A stretch of 64,000 bases of DNA, from positions 434,001 through 498,000 of the forward strand of contig NZ_JOIJ01000001.1 of the NCBI RefSeq assembly GCF_000719975.1, written 5' to 3'. The position numbers and the translations under genes were made by a program. This DNA is from Prauserella rugosa. GTDB taxonomy: Bacteria > Actinomycetota > Actinomycetes > Mycobacteriales > Pseudonocardiaceae. Below, piece after piece: positions 1 through 6,998 of the stretch. Each line of letters opens with the position of its first letter. The stretch's first letter is position 1. Below the pieces are notes generated by a model. That model saw only the letters and a program-made list of their open reading frames with translations, was not told the origin of the DNA and did no database searches.

Positions 1-10
1 GACTCCCTTC

Positions 11-259
11 TCAGCGAGCGGTCGAGGTGTAGGGCAGCAGCGCCATCTCGCGGGAGTTCTTGACCGCGATGGCGACGTCGCGCTGGTGCTGGCTGCAGTT
101 GCCGGTGACCCGACGGGCACGGATCTTGCCGCGGTCGGAGATGTACTTCCGCAGCAGGTTGGTGTCCTTGTAGTCGATGGCCTCCGGGTGGCCCTGCTTG
201 ATGGCCTTGCAGAAGACGCAGACCTTCTTCTTCGGCTTACGAACGGGTGGCTTGGCCAC
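11..259 (-). CDS. rpsR: 30S ribosomal protein S18
   Basis: Small-subunit ribosomal protein that pairs with S6 on the 16S rRNA platform. The 82-residue product is basic and has the S18 core ([18 protein letters not shown], then [12 protein letters not shown]). Its N-terminal CVFCK pair, with the Cys in GNCSQHQ, suggests the zinc-binding version of S18 (inference). The start is GTG at 259 with AGGAG about 7 nt upstream. It is the third gene of an rpsF-ssb-rpsR operon read leftwards; rplI would be expected just outside the window, as in mycobacteria. Nothing is unusual in length or sequence. Confidence 0.97.
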   Translation of the reverse strand: MAKPPVRKPKKKVCVFCKAIKQGHPEAIDYKDTNLLRKYISDRGKIRARRVTGNCSQHQRDVAIAVKNSREMALLPYTSTAR

Positions 260-324
260 TGTGTACTCCTGGGGAACTTAGTGCGTGGTTGCTGTTGTCT
301 GGAGGGCGGTTCGCGATCCGCGGC

Positions 325-828
325 TCAGAACGGCGGCTCGTCGGAGAAGCCGCCACCGCCGCCTGCGGGAGGCGCGCTGCCCCACGGGTCGTCGGCGGGC
401 GCACCGGCACCGGCGGGCGCAGCTGCGCCGCCACCACCGAATCCGCCGCCGCCACCGCCGCCGCGGCTGACCTTGTTGACCTTGGCCGTCGCGTACCGCA
501 GAGACGGGCCGATCTCGTCGACCTCGAGCTCGACGACGGTCCGCTTCTCGCCTTCCTTGGTCTCGAACGACCGCTGCTTGAGCCGGCCCTGCACGATGAC
601 CCGGGCGCCGCGCGTGAGCGTCTCCGCGACGTTCTCGGCCGCCTGGCGCCAGATGTTGCAGCGCAGGAACAGCGCCTCGCCGTCCTTCCACTCACCGCTC
701 TGCCGGTCGAACTGGCGAGGGGTGGAGGCGACGGTAAAGTTCGCAACGGCCGCGCCGGACGGCGTGAACCGAAGCTCCGGGTCCGCGGTCAGGTTGCCGA
801 CCACCGTGATGATGGTGTCTCCGGCCAT
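325..828 (-). CDS. ssb: Single-stranded DNA-binding protein
   Basis: Replication and repair SSB. The N-terminal OB-fold (about residues 1-112) begins [20 protein letters not shown] and contains the typical [16 protein letters not shown] segment. A Gly/Ala/Pro-rich linker follows, and the protein ends in the acidic tip FSDEPPF, the usual docking tail for partner proteins. Length is 167 aa, normal for actinobacterial SsbA. The ATG at 828 lies 10 bp after the rpsF stop, with AGGCGGAAG as ribosome-binding site. Lying between rpsF and rpsR is the standard genomic setting of the essential SSB. Confidence 0.97.
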   Translation of the reverse strand: MAGDTIITVVGNLTADPELRFTPSGAAVANFTVASTPRQFDRQSGEWKDGEALFLRCNIWRQAAENVAETLTRGARVIVQGRLKQRSFETKEGEKRTVVELEVDEIGPSLRYATAKVNKVSRGGGGGGGFGGGGAAAPAGAGAPADDPWGSAPPAGGGGGFSDEPPF

Positions 829-838
829 GGCTTCCGCC

Positions 839-1171
839 TCAGGCCTTCGCGGCGATCTTCGCGGCGCGCTTGGTTCCGCGCGCCTCCTGGCGGCGGACCA
901 CCTTGGTGCGGAGCACGGTCTCCTGCAGCGACAGCTGCCGGTCGAGCTCCTGGACGTCGTCCGGCTCGGAGATCAGCTCGAGGACGGCGTAGATGCCCTC
1001 GGCGTTCTTGTTGATCTCGTAGGCCAGCCTGCGACGACCCCAGATGTCGACCTTCTCCACGCTGCCACCCGCGTTGCGGATGACCTTGAGAAAGTTCTCC
1101 AGGGTGGGTGCGACCGTGCGCTCGTCGAGCGACGGGTCGAGGATGACCATTACCTCGTAATGGCGTGACAC
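839..1171 (-). CDS. rpsF: 30S ribosomal protein S6
   Basis: Small-subunit protein S6, first gene of the rpsF-ssb-rpsR operon. The ferredoxin-like S6 fold is visible: [12 protein letters not shown] strand, [15 protein letters not shown], and a basic C-terminal tail [14 protein letters not shown]. Two in-frame GTG codons are possible. GTG at 1171 is preferred because the strong ribosome-binding site AGGAGGTGA lies 8 nt upstream; the GTG at 1177 would sit almost on top of it. The product is then 110 aa. S6 normally needs S18 for stable binding, which matches the shared operon. Confidence 0.95.
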   Translation of the reverse strand: MSRHYEVMVILDPSLDERTVAPTLENFLKVIRNAGGSVEKVDIWGRRRLAYEINKNAEGIYAVLELISEPDDVQELDRQLSLQETVLRTKVVRRQEARGTKRAAKIAAKA

Positions 1172-1188
1172 AACCACTCACCTCCTAT

Positions 1189-1246
1189 GGGCTCAGGCGG
1201 CCACGGGCGATCCGTGGCAGGAGGGCAATGTCGACTGGCCAGTCTA
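1189..1246 (-). promoter_or_regulatory. Probable rpsF operon promoter and leader hairpin
   Basis: On the minus strand a TAGACT hexamer (1246-1241) fits a -10 box about 65 nt before rpsF; no good -35 is visible. Between it and the ribosome-binding site is a stem-loop CCACGG-loop-CCGTGG (1201-1218). Many bacteria have an S6:S18-binding leader RNA at this place, so autogenous control is possible, but I cannot match this hairpin to that motif with certainty. Confidence 0.35.
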
Positions 1247-1302
1247 GCCACCACCTCCGGTGCGTCCGGTCCCGGGTGGTGCGAGGCGCGCGGCGGGATG
1301 CT

Positions 1303-1349
1303 CCCGAGGGCCCCATGGTCGCGTTGAACGCAACCATGGGGCCCTCGGG
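1303..1349. terminator. Dispersed palindrome, copy 1 (probable terminator)
   Basis: Near-perfect inverted repeat with 23-bp arms (1303-1325 and 1327-1349), one mismatch and a single centre base. The outer part is CCCGAGGGCCCCATGGT and the core GCGTTGAACGC. It starts 14 bp beyond the stop of the leftward gene that ends at 1364, so it probably ends that transcript. Three more copies of the same element occur at 18476, 44106 and 56267, each also just after a gene end. Confidence 0.75.
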
Positions 1350-1363
1350 GGCTTCTTGGGGAG

Positions 1364-2296
1364 CTAGGTGGTCTTGCGGAGGACCCAGGTCCGCACCAGG
1401 GCCGCGGTGACGCCGGCCAGCGCGACGACGGCGAGCAGCATCGGCAGCTGCACCTGTCCGGGCGCGGTGGTGTCGGCCGCGAGCGCGTCGGCGTTGCCCG
1501 CGTTGCGCACGTCGCCGCCGCCTCCGGTCTTGCCGCCGTCGCTCAACACGCCGTACTCCGGCGAGTCGGGAGCTCCGGGGACACCGTCCTGCGGCGAGTA
1601 GCGCATGTCCGGCGGCACGGCGCTGCCCTCGGTCGGCGCGGAGGCCGCCGGGATGTCGCCGTAGTCGCGCGGGGCGGCGTAGGCGTCACCGCTGCCCTGC
1701 GGGGCACCGGGCGTGGTGGGCACGGCCTGCTGTCCGCCGGTCGCACCGCCGGGCGCGGGCTGCGTCGTGCCGGGCCCGCTGCCGCCTTGCTGCGGCTGGT
1801 GCTGCTGAGGGCGGGAGCTGGTCGGCGCCGAGTAGTTGGTCGCCTCGATCGGCATGCCGCAGTTGCCCGCGATCTTGTTGCTGATCGAGTCGAGCACCTC
1901 CTGGCGCTTGCTCGGCCAGCCGAGTGCGGGGTTGCCGTCAAGGATGTCGGTGACGACCGTGGCGATCCGCTGGCCGCCGACGACACCGGTGGCTTTGTCG
2001 GGAACGGAACCGACCTCGAGCGTGTGCTTGCTGATCTCCTCGGCGAGGTTGTTCGGGAAGGTGAACTGGAGGAATCGGTCGGCCTCCCTGGCCCCGGTCT
2101 TCACGTGACCGGCTACCGCCTCACCGTCGAGCATCACCTTCGCGCCGATCGGAGCGGCCACCGTGGTCGTGCACGAGTCGACGGGCGCCTGAGTCTGGGC
2201 GCCCGCGGCTGGTGCGGCCAGCGCGGTGAGTCCCGTGGCGACGGCGGTGGCTGCGGCCATCCCCAGCACGCGGGTCAGGGCGGTCTTGGTACGCAC
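1364..2296 (-). CDS. Secreted, C-terminally membrane-anchored surface protein (paralog 1)
   Basis: No known enzyme domain. The product (about 310 aa from GTG 2296) has an N-terminal signal peptide (VRTKTALTRVLGMAAATA then an Ala-rich core ending near AGAQTQA). A globular section of about 130 residues has two Cys (SCTTTVAAP and NCGMP). A Pro/Gly/Gln-rich linker follows, then a final transmembrane helix with a positive tail, VRTWVLRKTT. It is the last of three tandem genes that share this plan and anchor sequence. The longer frame upstream of GTG 2296 lacks a signal-like start, and GGAAAGGG precedes 2296. I infer an extracellular protein tethered to the membrane and crossing the wall by its linker; its function is unknown. 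Confidence 0.75.
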   Translation of the reverse strand: MRTKTALTRVLGMAAATAVATGLTALAAPAAGAQTQAPVDSCTTTVAAPIGAKVMLDGEAVAGHVKTGAREADRFLQFTFPNNLAEEISKHTLEVGSVPDKATGVVGGQRIATVVTDILDGNPALGWPSKRQEVLDSISNKIAGNCGMPIEATNYSAPTSSRPQQHQPQQGGSGPGTTQPAPGGATGGQQAVPTTPGAPQGSGDAYAAPRDYGDIPAASAPTEGSAVPPDMRYSPQDGVPGAPDSPEYGVLSDGGKTGGGGDVRNAGNADALAADTTAPGQVQLPMLLAVVALAGVTAALVRTWVLRKTT

Positions 2297-2379
2297 TTCG
2301 AACGGTATCCCTTTCCGAACGGCTTGCCCGGCCTGGACCTCACCGGCACGGCAGGGCGTCATCACGGTAAACGACCGTG

Positions 2380-2401
2380 CCGCCCCGGGGATACGGGGCG
2401 G
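2380..2401. terminator. Hairpin between surface-protein genes
   Basis: Inverted repeat CCGCCCC / GGGGCGG with an 8-nt loop, in the 219-bp gap between two of the surface-protein genes. A second small repeat, ACGGT-AAACG-ACCGT, is next to it at 2365-2379. It could end the transcript of the gene at 2516-3544 or be part of the next promoter. There is no U-tract. Confidence 0.3.
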
Positions 2402-2515
2402 TAACCACTCGGCCGAAGGACGAACCGGCCACGCGCCGTGTGCGATGCGCGGGCCGGCGAGGCGCCTGCGTCCCGCGAAGCGGTGACGGGCGCGTCCGAT
2501 CGGGGTCGGACGGGA

Positions 2516-3544
2516 TCAGGTGCTGGGCCGCTGGAGCACCCAGGTGCGCACCAGCCCGGCGCTGACGCCCGCCAGCGCGATCACGGCCAGCAGCAACGGC
2601 AGTGACGGTCCGTTCATGGGCGAATCCGGCGCCGCGGACTGCAGTGCCGCGGCATCCCCTGCCGTGCGCAGGCCGTCGCTGCGGCCCGCCTGACCGGCCT
2701 CCTGCCCGTGGTCCTGCTGCTCGAGGGCGCGGATGTCCGGACCGGCCGCGTTCGGGCTGGGTGCGTTCTCGCCGAGCACGCCGAAGTCCGGGTTGTAGCC
2801 GGGGATCTGCCCGCCGTAGCGCAGTCCGGGAGCTGCCTCGAACACGGCGCCGCTCGCGGCAGGGACGCCGGCGTAACGCAGTCCCGGAGGTGCGGACATG
2901 CCCGCGGGCGCCGCGAATGACATGCCGCCACCGGAATCGCCCGACCCCGGCTGGTCCACCACCGGACTGTTCGGCGTGCGATGGCCCGTATCGCCGTCGG
3001 ACTCTCCCGAACCGGCCGAGTCGTCACCGTCCGGCTCGTCGCCGCCCGATCCGGCGTCGCCACCCGAGTCGGATCCGGAGTCGTCATCGGGATCGGACGG
3101 GGCGGGGTCGTCGTCCGGCCTGGGCAGGGCCTGTTTGCCGCCGAGCGTGTCGGTCAGTTTCTTCGCTCCGCCGGTGACGTCGTCGACCGTGCCGTTCACG
3201 CCGTCGGCGAGCGGTTCGCCCGCGCCGGGCAGCGGACGTACGGCGGTGTCCACGACGTTGACCGTCACCTTGCAGACGCCGCTGAGCAACGTGCCGAGCG
3301 TGTCGGTGACGACGCCGAGGTCGATCGGGACGCCGAGCGCGGTCACGCCCTGGATGCGGTCGCCCGGTTCGGCGGTCACGGTGCCGCCGCAGCGCACCTG
3401 TTTCGTGTCGCTCTCGGCGGCGGCCTGTCCGGGTGCCACGACGCCCGCGGTCACCGCGAGCAGCACCCCAGCGGTGGTCACGGCAGCCGGCCTGGCCGCC
3501 CTGCGCCGCATCGAGCGCCTGCGGTCGTCATCGGCGATGCGCAT
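2516..3544 (-). CDS. Secreted, C-terminally membrane-anchored surface protein (paralog 2)
   Basis: 342 aa, start ATG 3544 with GGGGAGG 7 nt upstream. An Arg-rich N-terminus (SMRRRAARPAAV) leads a hydrophobic signal segment ending near GQAAAESD. A globular region of about 100 residues follows, with Cys in QVRCGGTV and SGVCKVTV. Next is a strongly acidic Asp/Ser/Gly run (about residues 140-190) and a linker carrying two related GLRYxG units (PPGLRYAGVPAA, APGLRYGGQIPG). The C-terminus is a transmembrane helix ending VRTWVLQRPST, nearly identical to its downstream neighbour's anchor. It is the middle gene of a tandem family of three. Function is unknown; surface display is inferred from the architecture. 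Confidence 0.75.
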   Translation of the reverse strand: MRIADDDRRRSMRRRAARPAAVTTAGVLLAVTAGVVAPGQAAAESDTKQVRCGGTVTAEPGDRIQGVTALGVPIDLGVVTDTLGTLLSGVCKVTVNVVDTAVRPLPGAGEPLADGVNGTVDDVTGGAKKLTDTLGGKQALPRPDDDPAPSDPDDDSGSDSGGDAGSGGDEPDGDDSAGSGESDGDTGHRTPNSPVVDQPGSGDSGGGMSFAAPAGMSAPPGLRYAGVPAASGAVFEAAPGLRYGGQIPGYNPDFGVLGENAPSPNAAGPDIRALEQQDHGQEAGQAGRSDGLRTAGDAAALQSAAPDSPMNGPSLPLLLAVIALAGVSAGLVRTWVLQRPST

Positions 3545-3613
3545 CGCGGAACCTCCCCGATCGGTTCATCAGATACAACGAACCACAGGGGAAGACGTCA
3601 CGCATGCCTGCGA

Positions 3614-4483
3614 TCAGGCGTTCTTCCTCGCGATCCACGAGCGGCTCAGCGCGGCGATGACGACGAGCAATGCGGCCACGGACAGCACCAGCGGGGTGCG
3701 GTCGTGTTCGGAGGCCTGCGGAAGGGCCTGAGCGGTGCCGGACTTGCGTGCGGCGTTCTCCTGCTCGCCGGGCTTGCTGCCCTTCTCCGGCACACCCATG
3801 CCGGGGCCGACCGGCGCCTTCGGCACCGTGATGCCCGCGGCGGGCGGCAGCGACACCGGGTCGAGCGGTGCGGCGACCGCACCGGGCCCGGGCACGGGCT
3901 CGGCGGCGAGGTCGAGGTCGTCGAGGTGGTCGGGCGCGCCGGGAGCGGAGTCACCGTTGCCAGGGGTCTCCGGCTCGTCCGGCTGCTCCGGTTCGGGAGC
4001 GGGTTCCGGTTCCGGCTCGGGGTCCTCGGGTGCGGGCTGCTCGGGCTCTTCCGGCTCTTCGGGAGTCGGTTTGGTGAGCTCGCGGGGGACCGAGGCGACC
4101 GCGTTGACCGTGCTCTGTGCGGTGTCGCAGATCTGACCCAACGGGTTCACCACGACCTTGGCCCGGCTGATGCCGAGTCCGTCGAGCGTCTCCTTCAGCG
4201 GCAACGACAGGAGCGCACCGCGTTCGGAACTCTCCTCGCCGGTACCGATGCCGGCCACGCCTTCGGCGTTCACGGCGGCGAGGGCGTCGACGGTGAGTGG
4301 CTCGCCCTCCTTGCCCTTGAGCAGGGACGCGCACTCACCCTCGATGACCTTCGGCTCGGATTCCGCGGACGGTTCGGCCTCCTGCGCGTGCGCAATGCCC
4401 CCGAATCCCACGGACCCCATCGCGACGGCACCTGCCGCGGCGGTCGCCACCCCGGTGCGCACGACGTACCGGCCGATCCTCAC
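3614..4483 (-). CDS. Secreted, C-terminally membrane-anchored surface protein (paralog 3)
   Basis: 289 aa from GTG 4483 (start VRIGRYVVRTGVATAA), which gives a clean signal peptide ending near GIAHAQEAE. A globular part of about 110 residues contains two Cys (GECASLL and GQICDTAQ). A long Pro/Glu repeat region (EEPEEPEQPAPEDPEPEPE) then probably forms a stiff wall-spanning stalk, followed by a transmembrane helix and the tail SRSWIARKNA. The open frame continues far upstream but overlaps endonuclease IV antisense, so the shorter start is chosen. It is the first gene of the three-gene set, and the promoter region in front of it carries four 15-bp tandem repeats. Confidence 0.75.
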   Translation of the reverse strand: MRIGRYVVRTGVATAAAGAVAMGSVGFGGIAHAQEAEPSAESEPKVIEGECASLLKGKEGEPLTVDALAAVNAEGVAGIGTGEESSERGALLSLPLKETLDGLGISRAKVVVNPLGQICDTAQSTVNAVASVPRELTKPTPEEPEEPEQPAPEDPEPEPEPAPEPEQPDEPETPGNGDSAPGAPDHLDDLDLAAEPVPGPGAVAAPLDPVSLPPAAGITVPKAPVGPGMGVPEKGSKPGEQENAARKSGTAQALPQASEHDRTPLVLSVAALLVVIAALSRSWIARKNA

Positions 4484-4510
4484 GAGCCCCACCCCTCGTT
4501 CGACGCTTCG

Positions 4511-4570
4511 TTGTTCGCTGTGTGGTTGTTCGATGTGTGGTTGTTCAATGTGTGGTTGTTCGATGTGTGC
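4511..4570. repeat. Four tandem 15-bp repeats in a divergent promoter
   Basis: Four head-to-tail copies of TTGTTCGATGTGTGG (4511-4525, 4526-4540, 4541-4555, 4556-4570), differing at only one or two positions each. They start 28 bp in front of the surface-protein gene that begins at 4483 and end about 90 bp before endonuclease IV. The exact 15-bp period and promoter position suggest a multi-site operator (iteron-like), but they could also be a slippage product. Confidence 0.8.
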
Positions 4571-4657
4571 CGCTCTCGGCGCCGGTGACCCCCGCCGCCC
4601 GTGCGTCACGCTGCGTAGGACTGCGAGTGATCTCCGTTGCAGGGGTGAAGGTACTCG

Positions 4658-5443
4658 ATGATCGTCTTCGATGGTCGATACCCTCGGCAAATGCTGATCG
4701 GTGCGCATGTCGGTGACGACGATCCGCTCGCGGCGGCCGGTGAGGTCGGTGCCGAGGCGGTCCAGTTCTTCCTCTCCGACCCGCAGGGCTGGAAGAAACC
4801 GCAGCCGCATCCGAAGACCGACGACCTGCTGTCCTCGGACGTCGCGGTGTTCATCCACTCGCCGTACGTGCTGAACGTGGCGTCGTTGAACAACCGCATC
4901 CGCATCCCGTCGCGCAAGGGCGTGACCCAGCACGCGGAGGCGGCCGCGGCGGTCGGCGCGCGGGGTCTCGTGGTGCACGGCGGGCACGTGCGCAAGGGAG
5001 AGGATCCGGCCGAGGGCGTGGCGAACTGGCGCAAGCTGTTCGAACGCAGCTCCTTCGACGTGCCGATCCTCGTCGAGAACACCGCCGGCGGGGACAACGC
5101 GATGACCCGCGACCTCGACATGCTCGCGCGCCTGTGGGACGCGGTCGGCGAGCTCGGAGCCGGCTTCTGCCTGGACACCTGTCACGCCTACGCGGCCGGC
5201 TGGGACCTCGAGACGGTCGTCGACGACGTACTGGCGATCACCGGACGCATCGATCTGGTGCACCTGAACAACTCGCGGGACCCGGCCGGGTCGCAGCGGG
5301 ACCGGCACGCGAACGTCGTCGGGGGTGACGGCACGATTGATCCCGACGTGTTGCGGGCCGTGGCGGTCGCGGCAAACGCACCCGTGATCGTGGAGACTCC
5401 GCCCGATGGCCAGCGCGACGACATCGAACACCTCAGGGGCTGA
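4658..5443 (+). CDS. nfo: Endonuclease IV (AP endonuclease)
   Basis: Base-excision repair enzyme that cuts 5' of abasic sites. The TIM-barrel metal ligands of the AP endonuclease 2 family are visible: IHSPYVLN, VVHGGHVRKG, VENTAGG, the signature FCLDTCHAYAAGWD, and VHLNNSRDPAGSQRDRHAN followed by GDGTID. Length is 261 aa from ATG 4658, with a GGTGAAGG ribosome-binding site. A second ATG at 4691 (MLIGAHVG) matches the usual family N-terminus and may be the real start (250 aa). The end overlaps the next gene by 38 bp, so the two are probably cotranscribed. Confidence 0.92.
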   Translation: MIVFDGRYPRQMLIGAHVGDDDPLAAAGEVGAEAVQFFLSDPQGWKKPQPHPKTDDLLSSDVAVFIHSPYVLNVASLNNRIRIPSRKGVTQHAEAAAAVGARGLVVHGGHVRKGEDPAEGVANWRKLFERSSFDVPILVENTAGGDNAMTRDLDMLARLWDAVGELGAGFCLDTCHAYAAGWDLETVVDDVLAITGRIDLVHLNNSRDPAGSQRDRHANVVGGDGTIDPDVLRAVAVAANAPVIVETPPDGQRDDIEHLRG

Positions 5444-6998
5444 GGGGGGCGCACACCGGATCGGCCCTTCGACGTCGACCCGGGCCGTCGCCGCGCTCGC
5501 GATCCTGTTGTGCGGCTTCACGTTGGTGCTGGGGCTGCTGAACAAGCACCGCTGCACCGGTCCGGACTTCGACGAGCACGGCCGCAGCACTCCCGGGTAC
5601 GCCGAACGCAACTACGAGCTGGCGTGCTACTCCGACATCCAGTTCCTGTGGCTCGGCAGGGACGTCGACCAGCACGTCTTCCCCTACGTCCACGGCGACA
5701 TCACGCCGGAGGGTCAGCTCGTCGGCGGTGCCGTGGAGTACCCGGTACTGACCGGCGTGCTCATTTGGGCGGGCGCGGCGTTCGCCGACAACGACGCCGA
5801 GTTCCTGGTGCAGTCGGCGCTGCTGATGGCGCCGTTCGGCCTGCTGACGGCATGGCTGCTCGGCGGGCTCGCGCGGTGGCGTGCGCTGCTGTGGGCACTG
5901 GGCCCGCCGGTGGTGCTCTACGCCTTCCACAACTGGGATCTGCCGGTGGTCGCCGCGTCGGTGGCCGCATTCGCCGTGCTGTACCGCGGGCGGGGTTCGC
6001 TCGGCCGGCGGTCCGGGTGGGCCGCGGTGCTGCTCGGGGTCGGTACGGCGCTGAAGCTGTATCCGGCGCTGTTCGTCGTGCCGCTCATGCTGTACGTCGT
6101 CGTCGAGCACCGGCGGCGCGGGCAGTCCGGCACGGCGGCCCTGCGAGCGGGGCTGCGCGTTCCGCTGCTGTCGGGAGCTGTCGTGGCCGCGGCGAACCTG
6201 CCGTTCCTGATCGCCGGGTTCGACGGCTGGTGGGCCTCGATCGACTTCCAGGGCCAGCGCAAGGCCGACGCCACGACCAACTCGATCTGGTACTGGGGCG
6301 TGCGGCACCTGTTCGACAGCGACCTGACGTTCCAGCAGTTCACCGACGTCACCTCGCCGGTGGCCGTGCTGGCCGCGGTGGTCGTGGCGTGCGGGGTCGG
6401 GTGGGATCGCGCCGTGCGCGAGGGCCGCTATCCGCTGCTGCCCGTGTGCGCCGCCGTGTTGTGCGCGTTCCTGCTGTTGCACAAGGTCCACTCGCCGCAG
6501 TACACGCTGTGGCTGCTGCCGATGTTCGTCCTGCTGCGGATCCGGTGGGGCTGGATCGCGGCGTACCTGCTCGCCGACGTCGCACTGGGCGTCGGCGTCT
6601 TCCGCTGGTACGGCGACGCGGGCCGCGGCATCGCGGACGGATTCGCCCCGCAGGCCGTCGTGATCGGCGTGTGGGGGCAGGCTGCGCTGCTCGCGGGCCT
6701 GTTCGTGGCCTTCCTCGCGAGCAGGCAGGTCCCCGGCGAACCCCGCTACTCCGACGACCCGCGCCTCGACGACCCGCGCCCCGACGACCCGCCGGAGCCG
6801 GTCGGTTCGGGCGAGCCGGTCGGTTCGGGCGAGGGCCGTGACCGTGACCGCACCAGTTTCGATGGCGCGAGCCTCGCGGGGAGCAACGTCGACAGTCCGG
6901 GCAGCACGACGGCGTCGCGCTGCCCCGACAGCACGCCGCCGAGCGGATCGTCCGACGCCGAAGGGCCGGATCGCACCGGATCGGCCGACGGCCGGTAG
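5406..6998 (+). CDS. GT87-family membrane glycosyltransferase (mannosyltransferase-like)
   Basis: Polytopic membrane protein, 530 aa with about ten hydrophobic segments, of the GT87 (DUF2029, PimE-like) type. Family members transfer mannose from polyprenyl-phosphate-mannose to lipids or glycans outside the membrane. Typical features are the acidic first loop, VEYPVLTG near residue 115, FHNWDLPVVAAS, LGVGTALKLYP, and LLHKVHSPQYTLWLLP. The C-terminal 100 residues are low-complexity Asp/Pro/Ser-rich and overlap the 3' end of a second, convergent GT87 gene. The M. tuberculosis synteny group (next to ponA1) contains one such gene, Rv0051; here there are two. The substrate cannot be read from sequence. 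Confidence 0.85.
   Translation: MASATTSNTSGAEGGAHRIGPSTSTRAVAALAILLCGFTLVLGLLNKHRCTGPDFDEHGRSTPGYAERNYELACYSDIQFLWLGRDVDQHVFPYVHGDITPEGQLVGGAVEYPVLTGVLIWAGAAFADNDAEFLVQSALLMAPFGLLTAWLLGGLARWRALLWALGPPVVLYAFHNWDLPVVAASVAAFAVLYRGRGSLGRRSGWAAVLLGVGTALKLYPALFVVPLMLYVVVEHRRRGQSGTAALRAGLRVPLLSGAVVAAANLPFLIAGFDGWWASIDFQGQRKADATTNSIWYWGVRHLFDSDLTFQQFTDVTSPVAVLAAVVVACGVGWDRAVREGRYPLLPVCAAVLCAFLLLHKVHSPQYTLWLLPMFVLLRIRWGWIAAYLLADVALGVGVFRWYGDAGRGIADGFAPQAVVIGVWGQAALLAGLFVAFLASRQVPGEPRYSDDPRLDDPRPDDPPEPVGSGEPVGSGEGRDRDRTSFDGASLAGSNVDSPGSTTASRCPDSTPPSGSSDAEGPDRTGSADGR

Noticed and set aside
4511..4570. CRISPR-like reading of the 15-bp tandem repeats
   Set aside because: The units are directly adjacent with no spacers and no cas genes are present.
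3614..5611. A 665-codon reading of the third surface-protein gene
   Set aside because: The N-terminal two fifths are antisense to endonuclease IV, while a signal peptide begins at GTG 4483.
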